NCBI RefSeq assembly: GCF_900182595.1
Contig: NZ_FXTN01000010.1
Span: 1-64,000, forward strand
Direction of reading: 5' to 3'
DNA: 64,000 nucleotides
Source: Pedobacter westerhofensis
GTDB taxonomy: Bacteria > Bacteroidota > Bacteroidia > Sphingobacteriales > Sphingobacteriaceae
Part shown: one piece after another, positions 50,898 to 58,987 of the stretch
Numbering within the stretch: the first letter of the stretch is position 1
Layout of the letters: each line of letters starts with the position of its first letter
The notes under the pieces: model-generated
Databases searched by the model: none
The model's input: the letters and a program-made list of their open reading frames with translations, nothing else
Told to the model about the DNA's origin: nothing
Position numbers and translations under genes: made by a program

Positions 50898-52211
50898 CTA
50901 TAAGTGTTCTGCCATTATATTTTTAAGGTATTGTTTAACCATCTCATCAGGTACCACTTCAATAATTTCAGCAGCAAAAGCCTCCATCAGCATTTGTCGG
51001 GCTGTATTTTCGCGGATTCCCCTGCTAGTCAGATAAAACAAAGCTTCTGAATCAAACTGGCCCATCGTTGCACCATGACTACACTTTACATCATCTGCAT
51101 AAATTTCGAGTTCCGGTTTGGTATTGATCACAGCGTCGTCGGACAGTAGCAAATTGCTGTTCTTCTGAAAGCTATTAGTACGCTGCGCATCCGGATGAAC
51201 GATCACCTTTCCATTAAACACCAGGGTGGACTGGTCTTTTACAATGCATTTATAATGCTCATTGCTGATACAATCAGGCACCGAATGGTCTACACAGGTA
51301 TGGTTATCAACCAGCTGTTTTTTTGAAGTGAGCACCATACCATAGAGAGTTGTTTCTGCCCCAGTGCCCCGCATTGATACATGAAGGTCATGTCTGATGA
51401 AAGGCGATCCCGGTAATGCAAAATTATAATTGCTGTATTTACTGCCCTCATCCAGAATCACCCTTGCATACTGCAGGTTTACAGAGAGTTCGTTCTCCGT
51501 ATGGATATAATAATGTTCCATTTCTGCCCCATTTTCAACAACAACCTCACTTACACTGTTATTCACCGTATAAATCGAAGTGTCACTCACCACAAACTTT
51601 TCAATCAGCGTAACTTTGGTATGTTTTTCAGCAACAAAAAGCATACGTGGGTAAAACATCGGATTGATCTCGCCCATAGAAATATGAACCAGATAAATTG
51701 GTTTCTCCAGCAGCACACCAGTTTTTACCCTGATCATGATACCATCAGAAAACAATGCGGTATTTAGTGCTGCAAAAGGATGTTCAATATCTGCATGAGC
51801 GCCAAGATGAGCAATTTTTGCAGTTTCTGAAGATACCTGGTCCAGTGATGCAATCTCGAGGCTGTCCGTCAAAATCGGATCGGATAGATGTGGCCACCAC
51901 TTACCATCAATGATCACCATGATATAGCAGCTTTTCTCCAATTGCAAGGCATCTGCAGCGGATGAAGAATACTTGGGATAACCATCCTTCACCCTTAATA
52001 TTTTTTCAACAAAAGCCCTTACCGGTGTATACTTCCAGTCTTCCATTCCGCTATGCGGTATCCCTTTAGATCTGAAAGATTGCCTGGCCATATCTCTTAA
52101 CGAATAAAGGTTCGGATGAACCGGGTCTCCCAGCAGAAGATCAATTTGCTGCTGTTCTTTGAGTACTTCATCAAAATACTGATCAAGCAGCTTAGTTTTT
52201 TCTAATAGCAT
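50898..52211 (-). CDS. sufD: Fe-S cluster assembly protein SufD
   Basis: 437 residues of the SufB/SufD beta-helix family. KGIPHSGMEDWKYTPVR is the N-terminal SufD mark, and LYGMVLTSKKQLVDNHTCVDH with CSHGATMGQFDSEALFYLTSRG is the C-terminal core, including the conserved Cys-Ser-His. SufD forms the SufBC2D scaffold complex with SufB and SufC, needed for iron entry. It starts 2 bp after sufC. No sufS or sufE follows. Instead an AraC regulator and a diiron protein follow. Confidence 0.97.
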   Translation of the reverse strand: MLLEKTKLLDQYFDEVLKEQQQIDLLLGDPVHPNLYSLRDMARQSFRSKGIPHSGMEDWKYTPVRAFVEKILRVKDGYPKYSSSAADALQLEKSCYIMVIIDGKWWPHLSDPILTDSLEIASLDQVSSETAKIAHLGAHADIEHPFAALNTALFSDGIMIRVKTGVLLEKPIYLVHISMGEINPMFYPRMLFVAEKHTKVTLIEKFVVSDTSIYTVNNSVSEVVVENGAEMEHYYIHTENELSVNLQYARVILDEGSKYSNYNFALPGSPFIRHDLHVSMRGTGAETTLYGMVLTSKKQLVDNHTCVDHSVPDCISNEHYKCIVKDQSTLVFNGKVIVHPDAQRTNSFQKNSNLLLSDDAVINTKPELEIYADDVKCSHGATMGQFDSEALFYLTSRGIRENTARQMLMEAFAAEIIEVVPDEMVKQYLKNIMAEHL

Positions 52212-52213
52212 AC

Positions 52214-52978
52214 TTAAGCAGTTATATAATCACGGGATTCGCTTTTCAGCCAGTCATATCCTTTTTCTTCCAGTTCCAGGGCCAGTTCTTTTGTACCTGA
52301 TTTCACGATACGCCCGTTATACAGCACATGCACAAAATCGGGTTCTATATATTCCAGTAAGCGTTGATAGTGCGTAATGATTATAAACGCGTTATCTTTT
52401 GATCTCAAGCTATTGACACCATGAGCTACAATTCTCAGGGCATCAATATCAAGTCCGGAATCCGTTTCGTCAAGGATAGCAAGTTTGGGCTCCAGCATAG
52501 CCAGCTGGAAGATTTCGTTTCTCTTTTTCTCGCCACCAGAGAAACCTTCATTCAGCGAACGTTTTGCAAGATCATTGCTAAACTGAACCAACTCCTGTTT
52601 TTCTTTAATTCTGTTAAGAAACTCTTTTGCAGGCATCGGTTCCAATCCATGATATGCCCTGATTTCATTAACAGCGGTTTTCAGGAAATTGATATTTGAT
52701 ACACCTTTGATCTCTACCGGATATTGAAATGCCAGGAAAATTCCTTCGGCTGCACGGTTTTCAGGAGCCATTCCGTTTAAGTTTTCACCCTGAAAGATGA
52801 TTTCTCCCCCGGTTATTTCGTATTCTGGTTTGCCTGCCAGAACAGATGCGGTTGTACTTTTACCTGAACCGTTTGGCCCCATGATCGCATGTACTTCACC
52901 AGGATTGACCTGAAGGTTTAAGCCACGTAAGATTTCTTTCCCATCTATTGAAGCATGCAGGTTATTTATTGTTAACAT
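52214..52978 (-). CDS. sufC: Fe-S cluster assembly ATPase SufC
   Basis: 254 residues, ABC-type ATPase. Walker A is GPNGSGKSTTASVLAG, the signature GFSGGEKKRNEIFQL, Walker B ILDETDSGLDIDAL, with the switch His in ITHYQRLL. It powers the SufBC2D scaffold. The gene sits between sufB (32 bp) and sufD (2 bp) in one operon. Confidence 0.98.
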   Translation of the reverse strand: MLTINNLHASIDGKEILRGLNLQVNPGEVHAIMGPNGSGKSTTASVLAGKPEYEITGGEIIFQGENLNGMAPENRAAEGIFLAFQYPVEIKGVSNINFLKTAVNEIRAYHGLEPMPAKEFLNRIKEKQELVQFSNDLAKRSLNEGFSGGEKKRNEIFQLAMLEPKLAILDETDSGLDIDALRIVAHGVNSLRSKDNAFIIITHYQRLLEYIEPDFVHVLYNGRIVKSGTKELALELEEKGYDWLKSESRDYITA

Positions 52979-53010
52979 GATATGATTTTTTATTAAATGA
53001 TGATGATCAA

Positions 53011-54465
53011 CTACCCTACACTACCTTCCATCGAAATAGCAAGCAACTTTTGAGCTTCTACTGCAAATTCCATTGGCAATTGTTTCAGCACTTCCATGGC
53101 ATAGCCATTTACAATGAGCGCCACTGCTTTTTCATTGTCGATACCCCGTTGGTTGAGGTAGAAGATCTGATCTTCCCCAATTCTTGAAGTGGTAGCCTCA
53201 TGCTCCAGCTGGGCAGTACTGTTTCTCGATTCGATATAAGGATAGGTATGCAAACCACACTTATCACCAATCAGCAAGGAATCACACTGCGTAAAATTCC
53301 TGGTATGCTTTGCATTTTTTCCCACGTGGACTAAACCGCGATAAGTGTTTTGTGCAACACCGGCAGAGATTCCTTTGGAGATAATCCTGCTTTTAGTATG
53401 GCTGCCCAAATGATAAATCTTTGTACCGGTGTCTGCCATTTGCTTGTTTTTCACTACAGCAACAGAGTAAAATTCACCGGTACTGTAATCTCCTTTAAGG
53501 ATGATACTTGGATACTTCCAGGTAATTGCTGATCCTGTTTCTACCTGTGTCCAGGATATTTTAGCGTTACTGCCTTTACAGATACCGCGCTTGGTCACAA
53601 AATTATAGATACCACCTTTACCATCTGCATCCCCAGGATACCAGTTCTGCACCGTAGAATATTTGATCTCCGCATCTTTTAAGGCGATGAGTTCAACCAC
53701 GGCACCATGCAATTGATTTTCATCTCTTTGCGGAGCTGTGCATCCTTCCAGATAACTTACATAACTTCCTTCATCAGCAATGATCAGTGTCCGTTCAAAC
53801 TGTCCGGTGTTGATCGCGTTGATCCTGAAATAAGTAGACAATTCCATCGGGCACCGTACTCCTTTTGGTATATATACGAATGAACCATCAGAGCACACTG
53901 CAGAATTAAGGGCCGCAAAGATATTATCCGTCGCCGGCACGACACTGCCAAGATATTTCCTTACCAATTCCGGATATTCCTGAACAGCTTCACCAAAAGA
54001 GCAGAAAAGAATGCCCAGTTCTTTTAGTTTGGCCTTATAAGTGGTAGTAACCGAGACGCTATCAAAGATTACATCTACAGCAACACCAGCCAGCATTTTT
54101 TGCTCAGTAAGTGGTATCCCTAATTTTGCAAACGTTGCGAGCAGTTCAGGATCTACCTGATCCAGGCTGTCCAGCAATGGTTTGCTTTTGGGAGCTGCGT
54201 AATAGGACATAGATTGAAAATCAAGGTCAGGCATATCAAAATGTTGCCAGCCGGGCATATCCTTTTGTGCAAGCTTCATAAAGTGGTGGTAAGCTGTAAG
54301 CCTCCATTCCAACAACCATTCCGGCTCGTCTTTTTGATCCGAAATAAACCTGACCGTATTTTCATCCAGTCCGACCGGGGCTACATCAGTTTCAATATCA
54401 GTACTGAAGCCAAATTCATAGCTACTATCTAATAGTGTGTCTATTACTTCATTATTATCTTTCAT
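53011..54465 (-). CDS. sufB: Fe-S cluster assembly protein SufB
   Basis: 484 residues from the ATG at 54465. The codons upstream in frame are not homologous. SVSVTTTYKAKLKELGILFC and RCPMELSTYFRINAINTGQF are typical SufB segments. EGCTAPQRDENQLHGAVVEL, GSAITWKYPSIILKGDYSTG and the C-terminal HEATTSRIGEDQIFYLNQRG are the core residues where the cluster is assembled. It is first of the operon. A palindrome over the likely -33 position (54530-54544) suggests control. Confidence 0.98.
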   Translation of the reverse strand: MKDNNEVIDTLLDSSYEFGFSTDIETDVAPVGLDENTVRFISDQKDEPEWLLEWRLTAYHHFMKLAQKDMPGWQHFDMPDLDFQSMSYYAAPKSKPLLDSLDQVDPELLATFAKLGIPLTEQKMLAGVAVDVIFDSVSVTTTYKAKLKELGILFCSFGEAVQEYPELVRKYLGSVVPATDNIFAALNSAVCSDGSFVYIPKGVRCPMELSTYFRINAINTGQFERTLIIADEGSYVSYLEGCTAPQRDENQLHGAVVELIALKDAEIKYSTVQNWYPGDADGKGGIYNFVTKRGICKGSNAKISWTQVETGSAITWKYPSIILKGDYSTGEFYSVAVVKNKQMADTGTKIYHLGSHTKSRIISKGISAGVAQNTYRGLVHVGKNAKHTRNFTQCDSLLIGDKCGLHTYPYIESRNSTAQLEHEATTSRIGEDQIFYLNQRGIDNEKAVALIVNGYAMEVLKQLPMEFAVEAQKLLAISMEGSVG

Positions 54466-54504
54466 ATGATTTGCATGAAGTCTTAATAAGTTAAAACTAC
54501 CACA

Positions 54505-54544
54505 CAAAGGTCGGGGCCTCATCCCGATAATCTATCCGATAGAT
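54505..54544 (-). promoter_or_regulatory. Candidate suf promoter with palindromic operator
   Basis: Minus strand GACCTTTG (54505-54512) resembles TAnnTTTG with one mismatch. ATCTATC-C-GATAGAT (54530-54544) is a perfect 7-bp-arm palindrome lying where the -33 box would be. A repressor or activator could act there. Confidence 0.45.
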
Positions 54545-54618
54545 CCCGGCAGTTATCGCACAATTCGCGTTAAAATTCTGTAGTTTGATATCTTGCAGTA
54601 CTATCAGTGCTTCCATTT

Positions 54619-55440
54619 TTATAAGTCCTGTAGATAATCTGTCATCTTATTTCTTAGCCTGCTATCAGGAAAGGCACCAAATCCGGCATTAAAATTTTCC
54701 TTTGCATGTACAGGATCGTTAGTTGCAGGGATAATGCATGTGACAGCGGGATGCATCAGGATGTATTTCAGGAAATAATCACTCCAGTTATCTATCCCTA
54801 AATCGTAACACCAGTGAGGAAGCCGCTTACCATGCACTTTTTGAAAAAGGCTACCCTCGCCATACGGACGATTAATCAGCGTAGCTACACCAAGATCTGC
54901 CGCTGCATCAAGCAAACGTTTCTCGGCATGACGCGAATCAATAGAATAATTGAACTGAACAAAATCTATGTTTTCAGCTTTCATGATATTTTCCAACTCG
55001 GTATGGCTGGAATCTGTATAATGTGTAATCCCTATATACCGGATCCTGCCTTCCTCTTTCCATTTCTTTAACTGTGGCAAATGGGTTTTCCAATCCTGCA
55101 GGTTGTGTATCTGCATCAGGTCCATTGTCTTTACCCTCATCTTGACCATAGAATGTTCCATCTGTTGAATACCTGCCTGCAAACCTGTAGTCCACACTTT
55201 AGTGGCATAAAAATAATCCTGCGGATTTTCAATTTTTGCCATCAAGTCACCAATCAACTGTTCTGAGAGGCCGTACATCGGTGAGCTGTCAATCAGGCTG
55301 CCACCGTATTTATTTAACTTCCTTAATACATTCTCCAGCAAAGGATTTAACTGGTGATTGGAAATATCAAATGTCTGCCATGTACCAAGCCCTATTACAG
55401 GGAGTTTTTCACCTGTAGAAGGTATTATTCTCTTTATCAT
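54619..55440 (-). CDS. Aldo/keto reductase
   Basis: 273 residues from the ATG at 55440 (MIKRIIPSTGEKLPVIGLGTW). The catalytic residues of the family are in SLIDSSPMYGLSEQL (Asp, Tyr), FYATKVWTTGLQ (Lys) and LMQIHNLQDWKTHLP (His). A signal peptide is not present. The protein is NADPH-dependent and its substrate is unknown. It lies between the suf operon and an AraC gene, both on the same strand, and could be a target of that regulator. Confidence 0.9.
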   Translation of the reverse strand: MIKRIIPSTGEKLPVIGLGTWQTFDISNHQLNPLLENVLRKLNKYGGSLIDSSPMYGLSEQLIGDLMAKIENPQDYFYATKVWTTGLQAGIQQMEHSMVKMRVKTMDLMQIHNLQDWKTHLPQLKKWKEEGRIRYIGITHYTDSSHTELENIMKAENIDFVQFNYSIDSRHAEKRLLDAAADLGVATLINRPYGEGSLFQKVHGKRLPHWCYDLGIDNWSDYFLKYILMHPAVTCIIPATNDPVHAKENFNAGFGAFPDSRLRNKMTDYLQDL

Positions 55441-55552
55441 ATTGTTTAAAGTCAAAATCCAATAGCTGATCTGATGACACCCAATTTACTGGAACAAAAT
55501 TACGGCAAGCGATATCGTGTGATTATTCAGATCCGGATGGAAATTGGCACTT

Positions 55553-56443
55553 TTAGTACGACCGAGTAGAATTCTGATACTTCTGATACATCTGCCTGCG
55601 GTATTCTGCAGGTGAAGAACCCTCCTGACTCTTAAATTGACGGGAAAAATAGGAGAAATCTTTAAAGCCCAGTTCTTCACTTATTTGTCCGATAGAGAAG
55701 CGGCTATGTACAAGCAAACGCTTGGCCTCCGTTAAAGCGCGGTCACGGATCACTTCCCCAGCCGTCCGGCCGGTTACTTTTTTTACAATTTCATTCAGGT
55801 GATGTACAGACATAGAAAGTAAACCGGCATAGTATGAAAGGCCTGTTTCTCTCTTGTAACTTAACTCAATAAACTTTTTAAACTTTTTAAAGGTAATTAC
55901 CTGATAAGAATCCAGAATATCTGATCTCTCAACTGCACCTAACCGCTGAATATGATTAAGAAGAACAAAAAGCAAATGATTAAGAATTACCAGTGATTTA
56001 TTATTTCGATTGATCTCCTCAACAATCAGCTTTATTACAGGTTCTATCTCCTGGATTGCCTCTTGTGTGAGCGCAAGGAAAGGATTAGCGTAACTATCGT
56101 CTAAAAATGTAAGCGCAAGAACAGCATCCTGATTAAAGTTGTTCATTAATAAAAACTCCCAGGTGAAAGCAATGCTGTAACCTACTACATTTTCTGACTG
56201 GCTAAGCAAGTGGACCTGTCCCGGAGAAATAAAAAAAAGACTATTTGGTTGTATATCAAAGTCGTGGTAATCAATAGTATGTTTTGAAGTACCTTCCTTT
56301 ACCCATATAATTTCATAAAAACTATGCAGATGTGGAAATTGCCATTTTTTTGGCCTGGCTAAATCCTCGAATCTTTCCAACATGAACTGGCCCTGAATTG
56401 CTCTTGGTGAAGCGAAATCTTCGATGGTATATGTTGGAAACAT
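55553..56443 (-). CDS. AraC-family transcriptional regulator
   Basis: 296 residues from the ATG at 56443. The cupin-type N-terminal domain contains KWQFPHLHSFYEIIWVKEG and FISPGQVHLLSQSENVVGYS. The C-terminal HTH domain (about 195-290) ends SIGQISEELGFKDFSYFSRQ with FKSQEGSSPAEYRRQ, the second-helix block of AraC. It lies 112 bp upstream of the aldo/keto reductase gene on the same strand and may control it. Confidence 0.92.
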   Translation of the reverse strand: MFPTYTIEDFASPRAIQGQFMLERFEDLARPKKWQFPHLHSFYEIIWVKEGTSKHTIDYHDFDIQPNSLFFISPGQVHLLSQSENVVGYSIAFTWEFLLMNNFNQDAVLALTFLDDSYANPFLALTQEAIQEIEPVIKLIVEEINRNNKSLVILNHLLFVLLNHIQRLGAVERSDILDSYQVITFKKFKKFIELSYKRETGLSYYAGLLSMSVHHLNEIVKKVTGRTAGEVIRDRALTEAKRLLVHSRFSIGQISEELGFKDFSYFSRQFKSQEGSSPAEYRRQMYQKYQNSTRSY

Positions 56444-56454
56444 AGGGTTATTTA

Positions 56455-56685
56455 TTATTTGGCTTTTGCGTTGCACTTGATTCCCACTACAGACTTTTTC
56501 AACTCGTTATAACGCATGGTTCCGTGGATCAATTGACTCAAAATCGCCGGTTTCCACCGTCCTCCCATTACATTTGGTAAGTTCGCCATACCGCAAGCAT
56601 CATTAATTGTCTGTTCATTTATGGCATTAATTGATGTTTCTTTTCTCATACTTACTTTGTTATCAGTAACTAACAATTTTTGCAT
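56455..56685 (-). pseudogene. N-terminal fragment of an HxlR-family regulator
   Basis: From the ATG at 56685, MRKETSINAINEQTINDACG is followed by MGGRWKPAILSQLIHGTMRY with NELKKSV, a clear HxlR winged-helix start. After KKSVVGI the sequence becomes unrelated and stops. Intact members run about 110-120 residues and continue into the recognition helix and wing. It is therefore truncated. A divergent short-chain dehydrogenase fragment lies 60 bp away, the usual partner of an HxlR gene. Confidence 0.7.
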
Positions 56686-56744
56686 GACTCACAAATTTAA
56701 TAATTACCGATTAAGTTTGTCCAAATGTTGAACAACAATATATA

Positions 56745-56834
56745 CAAATTGAAAAATTAGCAAATAAAATTGCGCTTGTAACTGGTGGTAGCCGCGGTAT
56801 TGGCGCCGCAATAGTAAGACGGTTAGCAGCATAA
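56745..56834 (+). pseudogene. N-terminal fragment of a short-chain dehydrogenase
   Basis: The plus-strand frame reads KLANKIALVTGGSRGIGAAI then VRRLAA and stops at 56832-56834. TGxxxGIG is the NAD-binding motif of classical SDRs. Nothing of the remaining about 220 residues follows. No start codon is visible in this frame. Confidence 0.75.
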
Positions 56835-56898
56835 AGGGACAGGAAATCAAGCCAATAAAATTTCGCTGCATCTGTTATTCTTAGAAATTCCATCCTGA

Positions 56899-57201
56899 CA
56901 GGCAAACATATCCCCCGTTGCCGGAGAGTATGAGATTAAAAACGTGCAGGCGATGAAGATCATGGACAGCTTTGGTTCAGGCAGTTCTTTTACTGAATAT
57001 TATGCCATGGATTTTGCCGACGATGTTGTTTTAATGGGACATGACGGCCCCTGTTATTCCACAATTGCAGAAGGAAAGATTAAGGTAAAGCCCTTAGAGG
57101 TTTACCTTGGGAAAGTCGGAAGTGGTTTATCCGTAGAAATGTCGGTTAAACACGGCGCGGTAACGTTCCTTGTGTCTTCAAGATTTCGCGTTTTGTTATA
57201 G
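56899..57201 (+). pseudogene. Fragment resembling the C-terminal part of a sugar isomerase
   Basis: The open frame reads ANISPVAGEYEIKNVQAMK, then SFGSGSSFTEYYAMDFADD, VVLMGHDGPCYSTIAEGK, and ends VEMSVKHGAVTFLVSSRF. The G-G-S-F-x-E and G-H-D-G-P motifs are characteristic of L-arabinose/L-fucose isomerase-type enzymes. The first 300 or more residues are absent and the end is also altered. It belongs to the same decayed locus as the two fragments before it. Confidence 0.6.
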
Positions 57202-57235
57202 GTATGATGAATGACATGGATGGACTAAAAAAAGA

Positions 57236-57272
57236 AAGGGAGAAAAATGATCTTGTATCACTTTTCTCCCTT
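57236..57272 (-). terminator. Terminator of the tRNA-Arg gene
   Basis: AAGGGAGAAAA (57236-57246) and TTTTCTCCCTT (57262-57272) form a perfect 11-bp stem with a 15-nt loop. On the minus strand it is followed by a T-rich run. Confidence 0.85.
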
Positions 57273-57276
57273 AATG

Positions 57277-57350
57277 TGCACTTGTAGGGATTCGAACCCC
57301 AAACCTTCTCATCCGTAGTGAGATGCTCTATCCAATTGAGCTACAAATGC
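57277..57350 (-). tRNA. tRNA-Arg (anticodon ACG)
   Basis: A 74-nt cloverleaf. The acceptor stem GCATTTG pairs with CAAGTGC, the D arm is GCTC/GAGC, the anticodon stem TCTCA/TGAGA encloses the loop CTACGGA (anticodon ACG), and the T arm has GGTTCGAAT. The discriminator base is A and the CCA end is not encoded. ACG is the wobble-adenosine (inosine) arginine tRNA. A complete promoter lies 21 bp upstream. Confidence 0.95.
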
Positions 57351-57370
57351 ATTCCGTTCGTTACGGGATT

Positions 57371-57401
57371 GCAAAAGTAGTATTTGTATTCGGATTTCAA
57401 A
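57371..57401 (-). promoter_or_regulatory. Promoter of the tRNA-Arg gene
   Basis: Minus strand TTTG (57398-57401), 18-bp spacer, then TACTTTTGC (57371-57379), the full Bacteroidota promoter form. Confidence 0.75.
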
Positions 57402-57448
57402 ACTTTTTTTGAAAATAATCTTACAATCCGATACAAATACCAACCCGA

Positions 57449-57913
57449 TTATCCTTCAAGAACCTTCTTAATCCCATTAAAATCAGGAAGATCACCTGCC
57501 GATTCCAGCACCTCGGCATATGCAATTTTTCCTTCTTCATCGATCACAAAAGCAGCTCTTTTTGAAACACCTTTAAGATTAAAAGCGAATTCTTCATAAA
57601 AAGCACCGTATGCCGGAGAAGCTTCTTTGTTAAAATCCGACAATAACGGAAACTGATAAAACTGTTCTTCTTTAAATTTAGCCAGGGTAAACGGAGAATC
57701 AACTGAAATCCCCAGTACCGCAGCATTCATACCTTCATAAAAACCAAAACTATCCCTCATTGTACAAAGCTGAGTAGTACATACACCTGTAAAAGCCATT
57801 GGAAAAAATTGCAGTACTACTTTCTTTCCTTTGAAATCTGCCAGTGTAGTTTCTTTCAATTCTGAACTTACCAGTTTAAAGTCTGGTGCCTGGTCGCCTA
57901 TTTGTAATCCCAT
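57449..57913 (-). CDS. Peroxiredoxin (AhpC/TSA family)
   Basis: 154 residues. The peroxidatic Cys lies in FFPMAFTGVCTTQLCTMRDS. The Thr and Arg of the active site are in TxxC and in the later KRAAFVIDEEGKI region. A second Cys four residues later could act as the resolving Cys in an atypical scheme, or it may be 1-Cys. It removes peroxides in the cytoplasm. It starts 6 bp after the RmlD-like gene and shares its transcript. Confidence 0.93.
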   Translation of the reverse strand: MGLQIGDQAPDFKLVSSELKETTLADFKGKKVVLQFFPMAFTGVCTTQLCTMRDSFGFYEGMNAAVLGISVDSPFTLAKFKEEQFYQFPLLSDFNKEASPAYGAFYEEFAFNLKGVSKRAAFVIDEEGKIAYAEVLESAGDLPDFNGIKKVLEG

Positions 57914-57919
57914 TAAATA

Positions 57920-58837
57920 TTAGTTGTTAAGTTCTCTTTGTACCAGCTGACTATCCAGCAAGGCCAGTCCCTCTGTAAAACGATGGGCTCTGTAACCCAG
58001 ATCGCGCACCGCCTTATCCAGGATAAAACCAGTTTTTACCGGTCGCTTTGCTGCCTGGTTTAATGACGCCGAACTGATCTCCCTGATCAGTGTTTTATCA
58101 AGCTGCCAGAAATCAGCAACCTTAGCTACGAGTTCTGAAATGCTCATCATCTCATCACCCGAGATATTATAGATGCCCCTTGCTTCTTTCTCTGCAATCA
58201 GCAGACAGCCCTCGGCCAGGTCTTCTGCCAGTGTTGGCATCCGCCACTGGTCGTTCACTACATTAATGGGTTCTCCCTTTTCCAGCGCTTCCTTTGCCCA
58301 GAGCACAATATTGCTCCTGCTTTTCTCCCTCACGATACCATATACAATAATAGTGCGCACGATTGCCCATTTACATTTTGCATTTTGAACAACCTCTTCT
58401 GCTTTAAGCTTGGTTTCTCCGTAATAGCTCAGCGGGTTGGGAACACCTTCTTCATCATAGGGGCCTGCTGCACCGTCAAAAACAAAATCCGTGGACAAAT
58501 GGATCAGCTGCGCACCAAACTCAGTACAGATATCTGCCAGGGTTTGCACAGCATTAACATTTAAATCAAATGCAAGTACTCTTTGCTCATGGCACTTATC
58601 CACATTTGTTAAAGCCGCAGTATGAATAACCGCATCGGGCCGGTATTTTTCTACCACTGCCCTTACATTTGCAGGATCAAGAATATCCATGCTTTCATAT
58701 TGATAGCCAGTTTCCGGCTTAAAACGATTCAGTCCCTTTGAGGTAGCGATCAGATTAAACTGCCGTCCGGCAAGCACAGCGGAGGTTATTTTCTGCCCCA
58801 GAAGCCCATTGCTGCCGGTAACTAATATGGTTTTCAT
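57920..58837 (-). CDS. RmlD-like SDR reductase (dTDP-4-dehydrorhamnose reductase family)
   Basis: 305 residues. TGSNGLLGQKITSAVLAG binds NAD(P). Family blocks are HTAALTNVDKCHEQR, STDFVFDGAAGPYDEEG, NPLSYYGETKLKAEEV (YxxxK) and NVVNDQWRMPTLAEDLAEG, all characteristic of the RmlD substrate-binding family. True RmlD reduces dTDP-4-keto-rhamnose. Similar proteins also serve other sugars or ribosome-related roles, so the exact substrate is not certain. rfbB in this window could supply the pathway's earlier intermediate. Confidence 0.85.
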   Translation of the reverse strand: MKTILVTGSNGLLGQKITSAVLAGRQFNLIATSKGLNRFKPETGYQYESMDILDPANVRAVVEKYRPDAVIHTAALTNVDKCHEQRVLAFDLNVNAVQTLADICTEFGAQLIHLSTDFVFDGAAGPYDEEGVPNPLSYYGETKLKAEEVVQNAKCKWAIVRTIIVYGIVREKSRSNIVLWAKEALEKGEPINVVNDQWRMPTLAEDLAEGCLLIAEKEARGIYNISGDEMMSISELVAKVADFWQLDKTLIREISSASLNQAAKRPVKTGFILDKAVRDLGYRAHRFTEGLALLDSQLVQRELNN

Positions 58838-58910
58838 ACCTGCTAAACTATCAATAAAAAAACTGTGGAAAAACTTTTTATTTATATATAAAAAATATAT
58901 GGGAAAATCT

Positions 58911-58919
58911 TAGCTTTGC
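58911..58919 (+). promoter_or_regulatory. Promoter -7 element of atpDC
   Basis: TAGCTTTGC matches TAnnTTTGC, 68 bp upstream of the atpD start. The upstream sequence is very AT-rich, and no TTTG at -33 was found. Confidence 0.5.
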
Positions 58920-58987
58920 AAACCGAATTGCAGGCTTTAAACAGGCCTTTAACAATTTGATATTTATAATTTTACCAAAAACAATAT

